Shown here: piece after piece, positions 31,977 through 41,207 of the stretch
Layout of the letters: every line of letters begins with the position of its first letter
Position numbering within the stretch: the first letter of the stretch is position 1
DNA from: Conchocele bisecta
Lineage: Eukaryota > Mollusca > Bivalvia > Lucinida > Thyasiridae
Direction of reading: 5' to 3'
NCBI GenBank assembly: GCA_029237695.1
Contig: CM055266.1
Location: 10,123,805 to 10,187,804 of the forward strand
DNA: 64,000 nt
Notes under the pieces: generated by a model
Seen by the model: the letters and a program-made list of their open reading frames with translations, nothing else
The model's database searches: none
What the model was told of the DNA's origin: nothing
Translations under genes and position numbers: made by a program

Positions 31977-32490
31977 AGTAGTATATAAGGTATTAGTTCA
32001 TTACCGCGGGGGTCAGGAGTAGATTAGACCCCACATATCCCCCCCAAGGGGGGAATATGTGACTCCAAAAAACCCTTAATTTTTAGAGCAAAAAGTATCT
32101 CCCAACCAATAAAAAACAACCTCGAGTTGTTTTTATTAGTTGGAATACACAAAAAAGTAAACCCCTTATAATCAGTTTTAAACCAATCCGCCCCATATTT
32201 CGGTTTTTCAAAAAGTGGCCTAGAACCGTCATGTCGTTTTTAGAAAAGTACATAAAACAGGGAGTCGAAATGAGGTAAAATAACCCACTATACCAATATT
32301 TATAAAATGGGGTTTTCCAGTGGGAGGGTCTTTATTATTTTATCAAGTTTGGAGAAATAGAAATGGGCGTTAACGAAAATTAAACTAAAAAATGACGTTC
32401 AATTAAAGAAACGCCACATCTAAGAATAATTAAATAATAATATTTTTGAAAAAATATTATATTTACTAAGATATAAGAGAAAAATTAAAA

Positions 32491-32895
32491 ATGTCACACG
32501 TCAGAGAAAAAATTATGACAAAAGCTCCAAAATTATCTTCCACAAGCCATGGTAAGATAGAAAGGAGAGTACCACAAAGCCCTTCATCCAAAATTAGGGA
32601 ATTACGTTCCGAGTTGGTGAAGATGGGAGTTGTATTTTCACTAAGGTTGAGGGAGAAGGGGCTTACAAAACTTATAAATGAGACAAAAAATGAGGAGTAC
32701 TTGAAAAGATTTCGCAGAGCCCACGCCAAAGGCGCGTTCAAGAAAATAGAAAATAAAGATGTAGAAAAGATAGCACAGAGACTTGCTGATGAGGCGACAT
32801 TAACCCTTCGAAGTAAAAATATAGGGAAGCCACAAAAAAGAGTGAAGAAAACGGAGTTATTAAAAAATATAATATGGAAGGGGAGGAAATTCTAG
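32491..32895 (+). CDS. Basic helical protein upstream of polymerase, left arm
   Basis: A 134-residue, Lys/Arg-rich, mostly helical protein: MSHVREKIMTKAPKL, then LRSELVKMGVVFSLRLREKG, KRFRRAHAKGAFKKIENKDV and a basic end. No recognised domain. Its position between the element terminus and the polymerase, with the polymerase frame overlapping its end, makes it a candidate replication accessory or terminal protein, but this is inference from location only. The same gene is intact in the right arm (44876-45277), so selection or recency has kept it open in both. Confidence 0.7.
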   Translation: MSHVREKIMTKAPKLSSTSHGKIERRVPQSPSSKIRELRSELVKMGVVFSLRLREKGLTKLINETKNEEYLKRFRRAHAKGAFKKIENKDVEKIAQRLADEATLTLRSKNIGKPQKRVKKTELLKNIIWKGRKF

Positions 32896-35800
32896 AGGAC
32901 TACCAAAAGAAAGACAAGACAATAGATAAAGGGCGAAGGATAACCGAAGTAACCATGAGAAGAAAGGTTCAAACCGACACACCGATAGAATAATGAAGGA
33001 ATTGAAACCACTTTTCACGGGGAACTTTTATCTTAGGTACTCATTTTCCTATAGATTGGAAAATATTGAGGAAAAAGATACGAAAGGAAATCCTAAAACC
33101 ATAATATTTTATAAAAACCATTTTGGAAGCACATGGTTCAGTGGACACGAAGAGGTGAAAAAATGGGTTAAGAAACAAGAGGAGGAGAGATTAAGCATAG
33201 ATAAAATAGACAGGCCCAACACAAAGTGGAGTTTTGTTAGATGGTTAAGTATAAATGTTAAATTAACATACGCAACATCTACGAATGATATAGGAATGAA
33301 ATCTGAAAAAGTTGCCGGGGGTAGGTTGCCAGAGTGGTTACGATATAAAAAAGGAATTAAACCACTAGATACTTTTAACGATGATCGCTGTATATTTAGA
33401 TGTTTAGCCCTTCACACTACAGAAGGGCTACGAGCCGACAGAAGTTTCACAAAGACAGAAGATTTAAGATACACATACTTGAAATTCTGTGAAACGAAAC
33501 GGCGCGAATCACCAACCGGAGCAATACCATTTGAGGACATCAAGAAAATCGAAGAGTGTTTTAAAATAGATAGACGCGTACGAACCAACAGAAGATGGAA
33601 CGTGGTTTCAAGAAAAGTTGACGCGCACTACGACGAAGTTGGTACAACCAAAATGAAAATTGGTATTTACAACGATCACGCGTTTCTAATTACCAATATG
33701 AATAAAGCCTGTAAAAACTATTGCTGTTTTGAATGCAAGCAACGATTTACACAAGCACACTGTGTAACAAGACACGTAGCAACGTGTATGAAGGGGGAAA
33801 CAACGGTATCATGTAAAGGGGAAAGAATAGATAGACCACTTTCCGCATTTGAAAAGGCCTTCTATCCAAAACCGAAATGCAGTAAAAAATCAGTCTATTT
33901 CTTGGATAAAATCCATTCAAAGCCCACACATTCACACTGCGGTGTGCGGTCACGCGGCGGAGAAAGATTAATTGCGGGAGCCCCAGTTGACGGATTTTGT
34001 TCTGAGTCGAAGACGGTTTACCAATTTCACGGATGTAAATGGCACGGATCCCGCCCAAAACACTGTAGAGACCAAAATAGAAAAGAAAAATACATAAAAA
34101 CTCTAGCACGAGATAGCGTTGATCAGAAAAGAGTTCGAGTTAGTAACCATTTGGGAATGTGAATATGATTTATGGGGATCCCACAGAAACTTCTGCTTGA
34201 GATAGAACTAACCCCTACAACTACATATCCTTATCAGATTGTGTACGATTTTGAGGCTTATTTAGACAGCTCAAAAGAGAAAAAGAACCAAACGATAGAC
34301 CTAGACATTTTTTTAAACACCACACGTTCCAATAAGTGTAAGTATCGGGGACACGATGAATAAAAAACATAACCAACATATGTGATAAAGACCCCGCTAA
34401 GCTCGTAACAAAATTTATAGAGGATTTACAGAAAAGGGGTAAAGCAATCCGCGAAGTAGTTGGGAAAGATAAAATCTACGGATATCCAACAGAAATGAAC
34501 AAGCTTTGTGCTCCACAAAGGCGGGAGATCGATCGATGGATTTCACAAGTACCCGTTCTAGGGTTCAACTCCAGCACATACGATCTCAACTTAATAAAGA
34601 AGCACCTATAGGGGTCTTAACAGATACGACAAAGAAAATCCTAGTTGGAAAGAAAACTAAAACAACTATTTTCATGTTTACCCGGAATTCAGGTTTCTGG
34701 ATGTAAAATTATATATTGGGCCAGGGATTGATTATGATAGATGGACGAAAGCGTACGGTTGTGAGGGGAAAAAGTCCTTCTTCCCGTACGAATGGTTTGA
34801 CTCTCCAGCGAAGTTGGATTACGAGGGATTACCACCACTAAAATCCTGGTCTAACAAACTTAACCCGGACAAAATGATTACAAAAAAAGAATTGAAAGAG
34901 TGCAACGGGATTTTCAAAGCACAAGGTATGAAGACGTTTAGAGATTGGTTAAAATACTACAACGATTTAGACGTCGGTCCATTTATTGAAGCCGTCGGAA
35001 AAATGTCTAACTTTTATAAAACAAAAGGGGTGGATATGTTTAAAGACGCGGTTACCCTTCCAGGAGTTGCCCTGCAATATATTCTTAGATGCTCAATAAA
35101 AAGCTACGTAAAATCATACCCAACAAAAGAGAGCAAGGCGGCAGACGCAATTTGTCCACCACTATTAGCTCCAGAAAAAGAAGTATACAAAAATGATGAA
35201 AGGGGCACTAGTAGGAGGGCCGTCAATTGTATTTACAAGATATGCAGAAGCCGGTATTACCAAGATTAGATCACCCCCAGAGGGTGAGGGAAAGCTCTGT
35301 CAAGAAGTATTAGGATTTGATACAAATGCTTTGTATTTATCAACATTACGAAATGAGATGCCATGCGGGCAGGGACGTCTCTTCACAGTACCACACCCCT
35401 TTAACAGAAAAAAAATTGACAGCTTCTCCAAACAGGTTATATCAGAGGAATGGTTTGGATTTGCCGAAGTTGATATAGAAGTTCCCACAAACCTAAAGGA
35501 AAAGTTTTCAGAAAAGTCTCCAATATTTATAAATCGTGTTGTCGAGGAAAACGAAGTTCCCGAACACATGCTCGAATATTTACGAGAGACAAACAGAACC
35601 CGAGGGGAGGGTAGAAAGCTAGTTGGCGCGATGTCAGCAGAAAAAGTATTGTTGTTCACACCGCTTCTAAAATGGTATTTAAAATATGGATTAATAATAA
35701 CAGGACTTCACAGAGTTATAGATTACAAAATCAGGAAAACCCATTTGAATGGTTTGTAAACGAAGTAACAGCAACTAGGAGAGCCGGAGATGTTGATAGC

Positions 35801-36562
35801 TCAAAAGCTCCAATTGCTGATATAATGAAACTACTAGGAAACTCATGTTGTGGAAAAATGATCGAGTCTCCAGAAAACCACCTCACCACCAACTGTACGA
35901 AAGACGAAGTTTGTGTAGACAGGGCTTTGAGATCGGCATATTTTCACGAGCTTGAGGAAATAGGAGACGCCTACGAAATATCTTCCAGAAGGGTAGTTTC
36001 TGCAATGACTTGACCGTTTCACTGTGGGATTGCAGTTTATCAATACGCAAAACTTAGAATGTTAGAGTTCTATTACGATTTTATGGACAAGTACGTTGAT
36101 AGATCGGATTTTGAATTAATACAAATGGATACTGACAGCCTGTACATGGGAGTTAGTGGGGAAATTGAGGATATAATAAAACCACACATGTTAGAAAGTT
36201 TCAACAAAACAAAGACCATGGCTAGCGTGGGATAAATGGAGCAATAGAGAACCAGGACTTTTCAAGACAGAGTTTCGGGGAGATCGGATAATCGCACTAT
36301 GCAGCAAGTGTTATCTTACGGAGAAACCAGAAAACGCTCAAGTAAAACATTCGGCTAAAGGACTATCCGCAAGGCAAAACACTCTTTCATGGGAAGGTAT
36401 AAGGACGCTCTACACCACACCGAAATAGATCGGGGTACAAATAGGGGGTTTAGAATGAAGGATGGAGTTATGAAAACATACACACAGAATAAGCTAGGGC
36501 TTTCCGCCTACTACGATAAGAGAAGAGTTTTATCAGACGGAATTCACACAGAACCGCTTTAG
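32874..36562 (+). pseudogene. Protein-primed DNA polymerase B, left arm (frameshifted)
   Basis: Polinton-type replicative polymerase, about 1,230 codons if read from ATG 32874; a one-base loss near 32980 makes ATG 32993 the start of the first long frame (to 34162). Order: N-terminal NDDRCIFRCLALHTTE; C2H2 finger CFECKQRFTQAHCVTRH; VSR-like GFCSESKTVYQFHGC...H; exonuclease motifs VYDFEAYLD (ExoI), GFNSSTYDLNL (ExoII) and YYNDLD (ExoIII); polymerase motif A region LGFDTNALYLSTL, motif B LLGNSCCGK and motif C QMDTDSLYM. Breaks near 34150, 34320-34380, 34600, 34690, 35195 and beyond, and a TGA at 36012 where the right arm has CGA. The stop is at 36560-36562. Confidence 0.9.
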
Positions 36563-36703
36563 GAAGCCATTTGTGAAAATGTGGAGGGGTAGTTTTTCAA
36601 AAAGTATAAATTATGGGGGCCTTTTTTACGATAAAATGAACAACATTCTAAAATTTATGCTAAAAAATAATAAATAACTCTCACTCTCACCACCCACACT
36701 AAA
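36563..36703. other. Convergent intergenic gap, left arm
   Basis: AT-rich spacer between the polymerase stop and the convergent HTH-like gene, containing CTCTCACTCTCACCACCCAC. No terminator-like feature stands out. It is mirrored at 41063-41207. Confidence 0.5.
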
Positions 36704-36968
36704 TTATTTAGACCGCTAAAGGGCGCGGAGCACAAGACTTGGGGGTTATACACGGCTTTACATGCTTTTTTCTAACAGGAACCAAAACCTTCTCCTTCGG
36801 TTTTTTCCAATCTTCTCTCGATAGGTTCTATAAACTCATCACACTTCCACATCTCTGTAATCGCCTTGACCCAATATGATACTTCTTTTTAATTTCGTAG
36901 GCAGGAATAATCCCACGAGATTGTAGAATATCTACTAACGCTTCTCGGGTAATAAAACTTTTAGGCAT
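36704..36968 (-). pseudogene. HTH-like small protein 2, left arm (frameshifted)
   Basis: Mirror of the intact gene at 40799-41062. It starts at ATG 36968 and preserves the segment for RGIIPAYEIKKKYHIG, but a base is missing soon after (AGGCGATTACAG against AGGCGACTTACAG in the right arm), which shifts the second half. Confidence 0.75.
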
Positions 36969-37123
36969 ATCTTATTCAGATTTACTTTATATACAATACT
37001 GGAAAACAAATGTTCAATATAAATTCATAACTGGGAAAAATAACTACACAAAATAAGAGATTTTATAAAATGAGGAATTACGCAACTACCAACTCCACCT
37101 TTCTAGGCCTTCCAGCACCCCGC

Positions 37124-37321
37124 CTATTTTTTTGCTCTGACTATAGGGTTTTTCTTCCAATCTTCTCTCGATACACTCATTATAAATTCATCAAATTTCC
37201 AAATCATTTTAAGGCGTCTGGTTCCAATACGATACTTCTTCCTAATTTCGTAGGCAGGAATAATCCCGCGAGATCGTAGAATATCGATCACATCTTCGTT
37301 GGTAATAACAGACTTAGGCAT
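37124..37321 (-). CDS. HTH-like small protein 1, left arm
   Basis: An intact 65-residue frame: MPKSVITNEDVIDILRSRGI then IPAYEIRKKYRIGTRRLKMI and FDEFIMSVSREDWKK. It is paralogous to protein 2 (40799-41062) and to the N-terminus of the membrane protein at 39378. The pattern 'YEIRKKY.IG..RL..IW' looks like a compact helix-turn-helix, so DNA binding and transcription or replication control are plausible. Its copy in the right arm has an extra T and is broken. No known family is recognised. Confidence 0.65.
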   Translation of the reverse strand: MPKSVITNEDVIDILRSRGIIPAYEIRKKYRIGTRRLKMIWKFDEFIMSVSREDWKKNPIVRAKK

Positions 37322-37413
37322 AATTCGTTAATAATTACTTTTATAGAATAATGTTTAACAGAAATGAAAACTAATTAAACATAATTGTAAACAATTATTA
37401 AATAAGAGTAAAA

Positions 37414-37616
37414 ATGGATAGTGAAAGATCCGGTAGAAAGTTTAGCACCAAAACCCACCTGAACAGGCACATCGAAAGAAAAACAACATGCAAAACTCCA
37501 GAATTTTTTATGTTCCGGATGTGGTAATTTCAAGTCGGCAGACACTGTCTAGACATATACAATACCGCTGTTCCACGAGATTATCATCATTCTGTCCCGG
37601 AATCATCACACTGTAG
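37414..37616 (+). pseudogene. Small C2H2 zinc-finger protein, left arm (degraded)
   Basis: Mirror of 40140-40352. This copy reads MDSERSGRKFSTKTHLNRH, where the first two metal-binding Cys have become Ser, and the frame is lost soon after in a T-run. The second finger region is recognisable by comparison with the other arm. It is evidently non-functional. Confidence 0.65.
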
Positions 37617-37675
37617 TGGGTTTTCTATTTTTAAAGAATTAAATGCTAACCGCTGACGAGTAATTAATGACAATA

Positions 37676-37803
37676 AATTACCGAATAACGCTTAACAATT
37701 ACTGAACAATTACCGAATAACGCTTAACAATTACTGAACAATTACCGAATAACGCTTAACAATTACTGAACAATTACCGAATAACGCTTAACAATTACTA
37801 ATA
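37676..37803. repeat. 32-bp tandem repeat, left arm
   Basis: Four units of ATTACCGAATAACGCTTAAC + AATTACTGAACA. The mirrored array lies at 39957-40085. Confidence 0.92.
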
Positions 37804-37806
37804 AAA

Positions 37807-38392
37807 TTAATCCATATCTCGATCAAATTGAGGATCTTGATAACTTTGGTGCCGCTGGCGTATATCATATGGATTACGATGAAGAGGAGGGGCATAGTTT
37901 GAATTTAATCCAACGGGCTCTCTCCTAACAGCTATAATCGGTGGATTGGCTTTGCCACGCTTAATTGTAAAATATAAACCAACCCACCACCCAAAGTCAC
38001 TAAAAACATTATTTGATAACCTATCCAAGAAGAACTAACATAAGCCTTTTTATCACCCAGTTGAATCCGCGAACCCCCCACACCACCACTTGTTTGAGGG
38101 GTATCCTCACTCTCTTCACTACTTGAATAGGAAGATTCGGTGTCACTTGATTCAACATCATAATCTTTCAAATCCAGAGTGGAATCAACTCGATCAAAGG
38201 AGTTCAAAAAAAGGTTGATATATATTTTTTTATATCTTTTCTTCTTCTTAGAAACACATTCGCTGCATATTTTCCCGATATCTCGTTGTTCCTATTTTAT
38301 ATTGCTTCTTATTTCTGCGGGGTTTTTTTTAACCCCACACATAGCCTTGATATCTTTTTCATCTAAATCAGTAAGGGTGTCTTTTCTGGCAT
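37807..38392 (-). pseudogene. HTH-membrane protein, left arm (frameshifted)
   Basis: Mirror of 39378-39955. Pieces are visible in different frames: the N-terminal HTH-like part, the Ser/acid linker (DVESSDTESSYSSSEESEDT), the membrane segment and a C-terminus LNSNYAPPLHRNPYDIRQRH that the right arm reaches only out of frame. Several one-base differences separate the arms. Confidence 0.7.
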
Positions 38393-38483
38393 GTTTTACA
38401 ATAACATTTATATATATATATATTAATGTATATCTTTTTCATACACTCGGTAGGTCTATTTTTTTACACATTTTTTTAGTATA

Positions 38484-38735
38484 TAAAACACAAAGGGGGG
38501 ACCAAGCATAATTTTATTTTTATAAAATACAAAGGGGGGACCAAGCACATTTTTATTTTTACAAAGTCATAAAGGGGGACCAAGCACATTTTATTTTTGA
38601 AAATAAAACACAAAGGGGGGACCAAGCATAATTTTATTTTACAAAGTCATAAAGGGGGGACCAAGCATAATTTTATTTTACAAAATCGCAAAGGGGGGAC
38701 CAAGCACAATTTTATTTTTATAAAGCGGGATAAAC
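38484..38735. repeat. 40-bp tandem repeat, six units, left arm
   Basis: Six copies of AAAGGGGGGACCAAGCAYAA + TTTTATTTT with short variable joins. The right arm (39085-39285) has five, so copy number differs between arms. Confidence 0.9.
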
Positions 38736-38846
38736 CGTGGTCACAAAAACGTGGTCATGACCACAAAATCTTGGTCATGACCACAAAATCTTGGTCATGA
38801 CCGCAAAAAAAATTCAGTTACACCCACAAAATTAAGTTAACATTTT
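38736..38846. repeat. GGTCATGACC repeats at the inner end, left arm
   Basis: Three copies of the self-complementary GGTCATGACC separated by ACAAAATCTT, followed by TTACACCCACAAAATTAAGT. They are mirrored at 38958-39070, so the pair flanks the spacer and could extrude or bind a dimeric protein. Confidence 0.85.
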
Positions 38847-38957
38847 GTTTTGTATCACTGTTTAAAGTAAGTTAGATTAGTTAAATTTACTCCCAATACT
38901 CTTAAAGATTATTTATCTTTATAAAATTATCCAATAGTAGTAGTATTTAAGTTTGGA
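38847..38957. other. Unique spacer at the palindrome axis
   Basis: About 111 bp of AT-rich sequence not mirrored between arms. It includes AGTAGTAGTATTTAAG at 38936-38951, which resembles the element's own outer terminus AGTAGTATATAAGG. No gene. Confidence 0.7.
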
Positions 38958-39070
38958 AAAATGTTAACTTAATTTTGTGGGTGTAACTGAATTTTTTTTG
39001 CGGTCATGACCAAGATTTTGTGGTCATGACCAAGATTTTGTGGTCATGACCACGTTTTTGTGACCACGGT
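38958..39070. repeat. GGTCATGACC repeats at the inner end, right arm
   Basis: Mirror of 38736-38846, again with three GGTCATGACC copies. Confidence 0.85.
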
Positions 39071-39084
39071 TTATCCCGCTTTAT

Positions 39085-39285
39085 ACAAATAAAATTGTGC
39101 TTTGGTCCCCCCTTTGCGATTTTGTAAAATAAAATTATGCTTGGTCCCCCCTTTATGACTTTGTAAAATAAAATTATGCTTGGTCCCCCCTTTGTGTTTT
39201 ACAAAAATAAAAATGTGCTTGGTCCCCCCTTTATGACTTTGTAAAAATAAAAATGTGCTTGGTCCCCCCTTTGTGTTTTATAAAT
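39085..39285. repeat. 40-bp tandem repeat, five units, right arm
   Basis: Five copies of TGCTTGGTCCCCCCTTT with short joins; complement of the six-unit array at 38484-38735. Confidence 0.9.
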
Positions 39286-39377
39286 TACTCAAAAATGTGT
39301 AAAAAAATAGACCTACCAAGTTGTATGAAAAAGATATACATTAATATATATATAAATATTAAATGTTATTGTAAAAC

Positions 39378-39857
39378 ATGCCAGAAAAGACACCCCTTAC
39401 TGATTTAGATGAAAAAGATATCAAGGCTATGTGTGGGGTTAAAACCCCCGCAGAAATTAAGAAGCAATATAAAATAGGAACAACGAGATATCGGGAAATA
39501 TGCAGCGAATGTGTTTCTAAGAAGAAGAAGAAGATAAAAAAATATAATATACAACCTTTGAACTCCTTTGATCGAGTTGATTCCACTCTGGATTTGAAAG
39601 ATTATGATGTTGAATCAAGTGACACCGAATCTTCCTATTCAAGTAGTGAAGAGAGTGAGGATACCCTCAAACAACGTGGTGGTGTGGGGTTCGCGGATTC
39701 AACTGGTGATAAAAAGGCTTGTGTTAGTTCTTCTTGCATAGGTTATCAAATAATGTTTTTAGTGACTTTGGGTGGTGGGTTGGTTTTATATTTTACAATT
39801 AAGCGTGGCAAAGCCAATCCACCGATTATAGCTGTTAGGAGAGAGCCCGTTGGATAA
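39378..39857 (+). CDS. HTH-like protein with membrane segment, right arm
   Basis: A 159-residue frame. Residues 1-50: DLDEKDIKAMCGVKTPAEIK and KQYKIGTTRYREICSEC, paralogous to the two small HTH-like proteins, followed by a Lys-rich stretch. Residues 65-95: Ser/acid-rich linker (DVESSDTESSYSSSEESEDT). Residues about 122-142: hydrophobic helix CIGYQIMFLVTLGGGLVLYF with basic residues after it. The frame stops at REPVG through loss of one T; in the other arm it continues about 33 codons to the stop corresponding to 39955. A DNA-binding head tethered to a membrane is an unusual layout. The family is not recognised. Confidence 0.65.
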   Translation: MPEKTPLTDLDEKDIKAMCGVKTPAEIKKQYKIGTTRYREICSECVSKKKKKIKKYNIQPLNSFDRVDSTLDLKDYDVESSDTESSYSSSEESEDTLKQRGGVGFADSTGDKKACVSSSCIGYQIMFLVTLGGGLVLYFTIKRGKANPPIIAVRREPVG

Positions 39858-39956
39858 ATTCAAACTATGCCCCTCCTCTTCATCGTAATCCATATGATAT
39901 ACGCCAGCGGCACCAAAGTTATCAAGATCCTCAATTTGATCGAGATATGGATTAAT

Positions 39957-40085
39957 TTTATTAGTAATTGTTAAGCGTTATTCGGTAATTGTTCAGTAAT
40001 TGTTAAGCGTTATTCGGTAATTGTTCAGTAATTGTTAAGCGTTATTCGGTAATTGTTCAGTAATTGTTAAGCGTTATTCGGTAAT
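39957..40085. repeat. 32-bp tandem repeat, right arm
   Basis: Four units of TGTTAAGCGTTATTCGGTAA + TTGTTCAGTAAT, complement of 37676-37803. Confidence 0.92.
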
Positions 40086-40139
40086 TGTCATTAATTACTC
40101 GTGCGGTTAGCATTTAATTCTTGAAAAATAGAAAACCCA

Positions 40140-40352
40140 CTACAGTGTGATGAGTTCCCGGAACAGAATGATGATAATCTCGTGGAACAGCGGTATTGTT
40201 TATGTCTAGACAGTGTCTGCCGACTTGAAATATCTTTACCACATCCGGAACATAAAAATTCTGGAGTTTTGCATGTTGTTTTTCTTTCGATGTGCCTGTT
40301 CAGGTGGGTTTTGGTGTGCTAAAAACTTTCTACCGCATCTTTCACAATCCAT
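40140..40352 (-). CDS. Small C2H2 zinc-finger protein, right arm
   Basis: Starts at ATG 40352 (MDCERCGRKF). Two finger-like blocks are visible across neighbouring frames: one with the CERCGRKF knuckle and a later His pair, one with CSGCGK and a later His. At about 70 codons it is a mini-protein of two fingers, probably nucleic-acid binding. One or two indels interrupt the frame, so expression is uncertain. It lies between the HTH-like genes and the 32-bp repeats, on the polymerase strand of its arm. Confidence 0.6.
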
Positions 40353-40445
40353 TTTTTACTCTTATTTAATAATTGTTTACAATTATGTTTAATTAGTTTT
40401 CATTTCTGTTAAACATTATTCTATAAAAGTAATTATTAACGAATT

Positions 40446-40680
40446 ATGCCTAAGTCTGTTATTACCAACGAAGATGTGATCGATATTCTACGATCTCGCG
40501 GGATTATTCCTGCCTACGAAATTAGGAAGAAGTATCGTATTTGGAACCAGACGCCTTAAAATGATTTGGAAATTTGATGAATTTATAATGAGTGTATCGA
40601 GAGAAGATTGGAAGAAAAACCCTATAGTCAGAGCAAAAAATAGGCGGGTGCTGGAAGGCCTAGAAAGGTGGAGTTGGTAG
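40446..40680 (+). pseudogene. HTH-like small protein 1, right arm (frameshifted)
   Basis: Mirror of 37124-37321. It reads correctly through RGIIPAYEIRKKYRI; an extra T then shifts the frame. The remaining sequence is otherwise nearly identical to the intact left-arm gene. Confidence 0.75.
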
Positions 40681-40798
40681 TTGCGTAATTCCTCATTTTA
40701 TAAAATCTCTTATTTTTGTGTAGTTATTTTTCCCAGTTATGAATTTATATTGAACATTTGTTTTCCAGTATTGTATATAAAGTAAATCTGAATAAGAT

Positions 40799-41062
40799 AT
40801 GCCTAAAAGTTTTATTACCCGAGAAGCGTTAGTAGATATTCTACAATCTCGTGGGATTATTCCTGCCTACGAAATTAAAAAGAAGTATCATATTGGGTCA
40901 AGGCGACTTACAGAGATGTGGAAGTGTGATGAGTTTATATTGAACCTATCGAGAGAAGATTGGAAAAAACCGAAGGAGAAGGTTGTGGTTCCTGTTAGAA
41001 AAAAGCATGTAAAGCCGTGTATAACCCCCAAGTCTTGTGCTCCGCGCCCTTTAGCGGTCTAA
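40799..41062 (+). CDS. HTH-like small protein 2, right arm
   Basis: An intact 87-residue frame: MPKSFITREALVDILQSRGI, IPAYEIKKKYHIGSRRLTEM, CDEFILNLSREDWKKPKEKV and a basic/Pro/Cys tail. About 60% identical by eye to protein 1 over the shared 60 residues. It probably arose by tandem duplication, with the third paralogue fused to a membrane segment. Transcribed convergently with the polymerase. DNA binding is inferred from the helical RR-rich motif; no family recognised. Confidence 0.7.
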   Translation: MPKSFITREALVDILQSRGIIPAYEIKKKYHIGSRRLTEMWKCDEFILNLSREDWKKPKEKVVVPVRKKHVKPCITPKSCAPRPLAV

Positions 41063-41207
41063 ATAATTTAGTGTGGGTGGTGAGAGTGAGAGTTATTTAT
41101 TATTTTTTAGCATAAATTTGAGAATGTTGTTCATTTTATCGTAAAAAAGGCCCCCATAATTTATACTTTTTGAAAAACTACCCCTCCACATTTTCATAAA
41201 TGGCTTC

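Larger units (their letters stand above)
31977..38846. repeat. Element 2 left arm
   Basis: 6,870 bp, complement of 38958-45744. Order from the terminus: non-coding 500 bp with short G/C hairpins, basic protein (+), polymerase (+), two HTH-like genes (-), zinc-finger gene (+), tandem repeats, HTH-membrane gene (-), 40-bp repeats, GGTCATGACC repeats. Confidence 0.92.

Noticed and set aside
35300..35659. 119-codon minus-strand frame (and its mirror at 42113-42472)
   Set aside because: Antisense shadow of the polymerase gene, identical in both arms because the DNA is.
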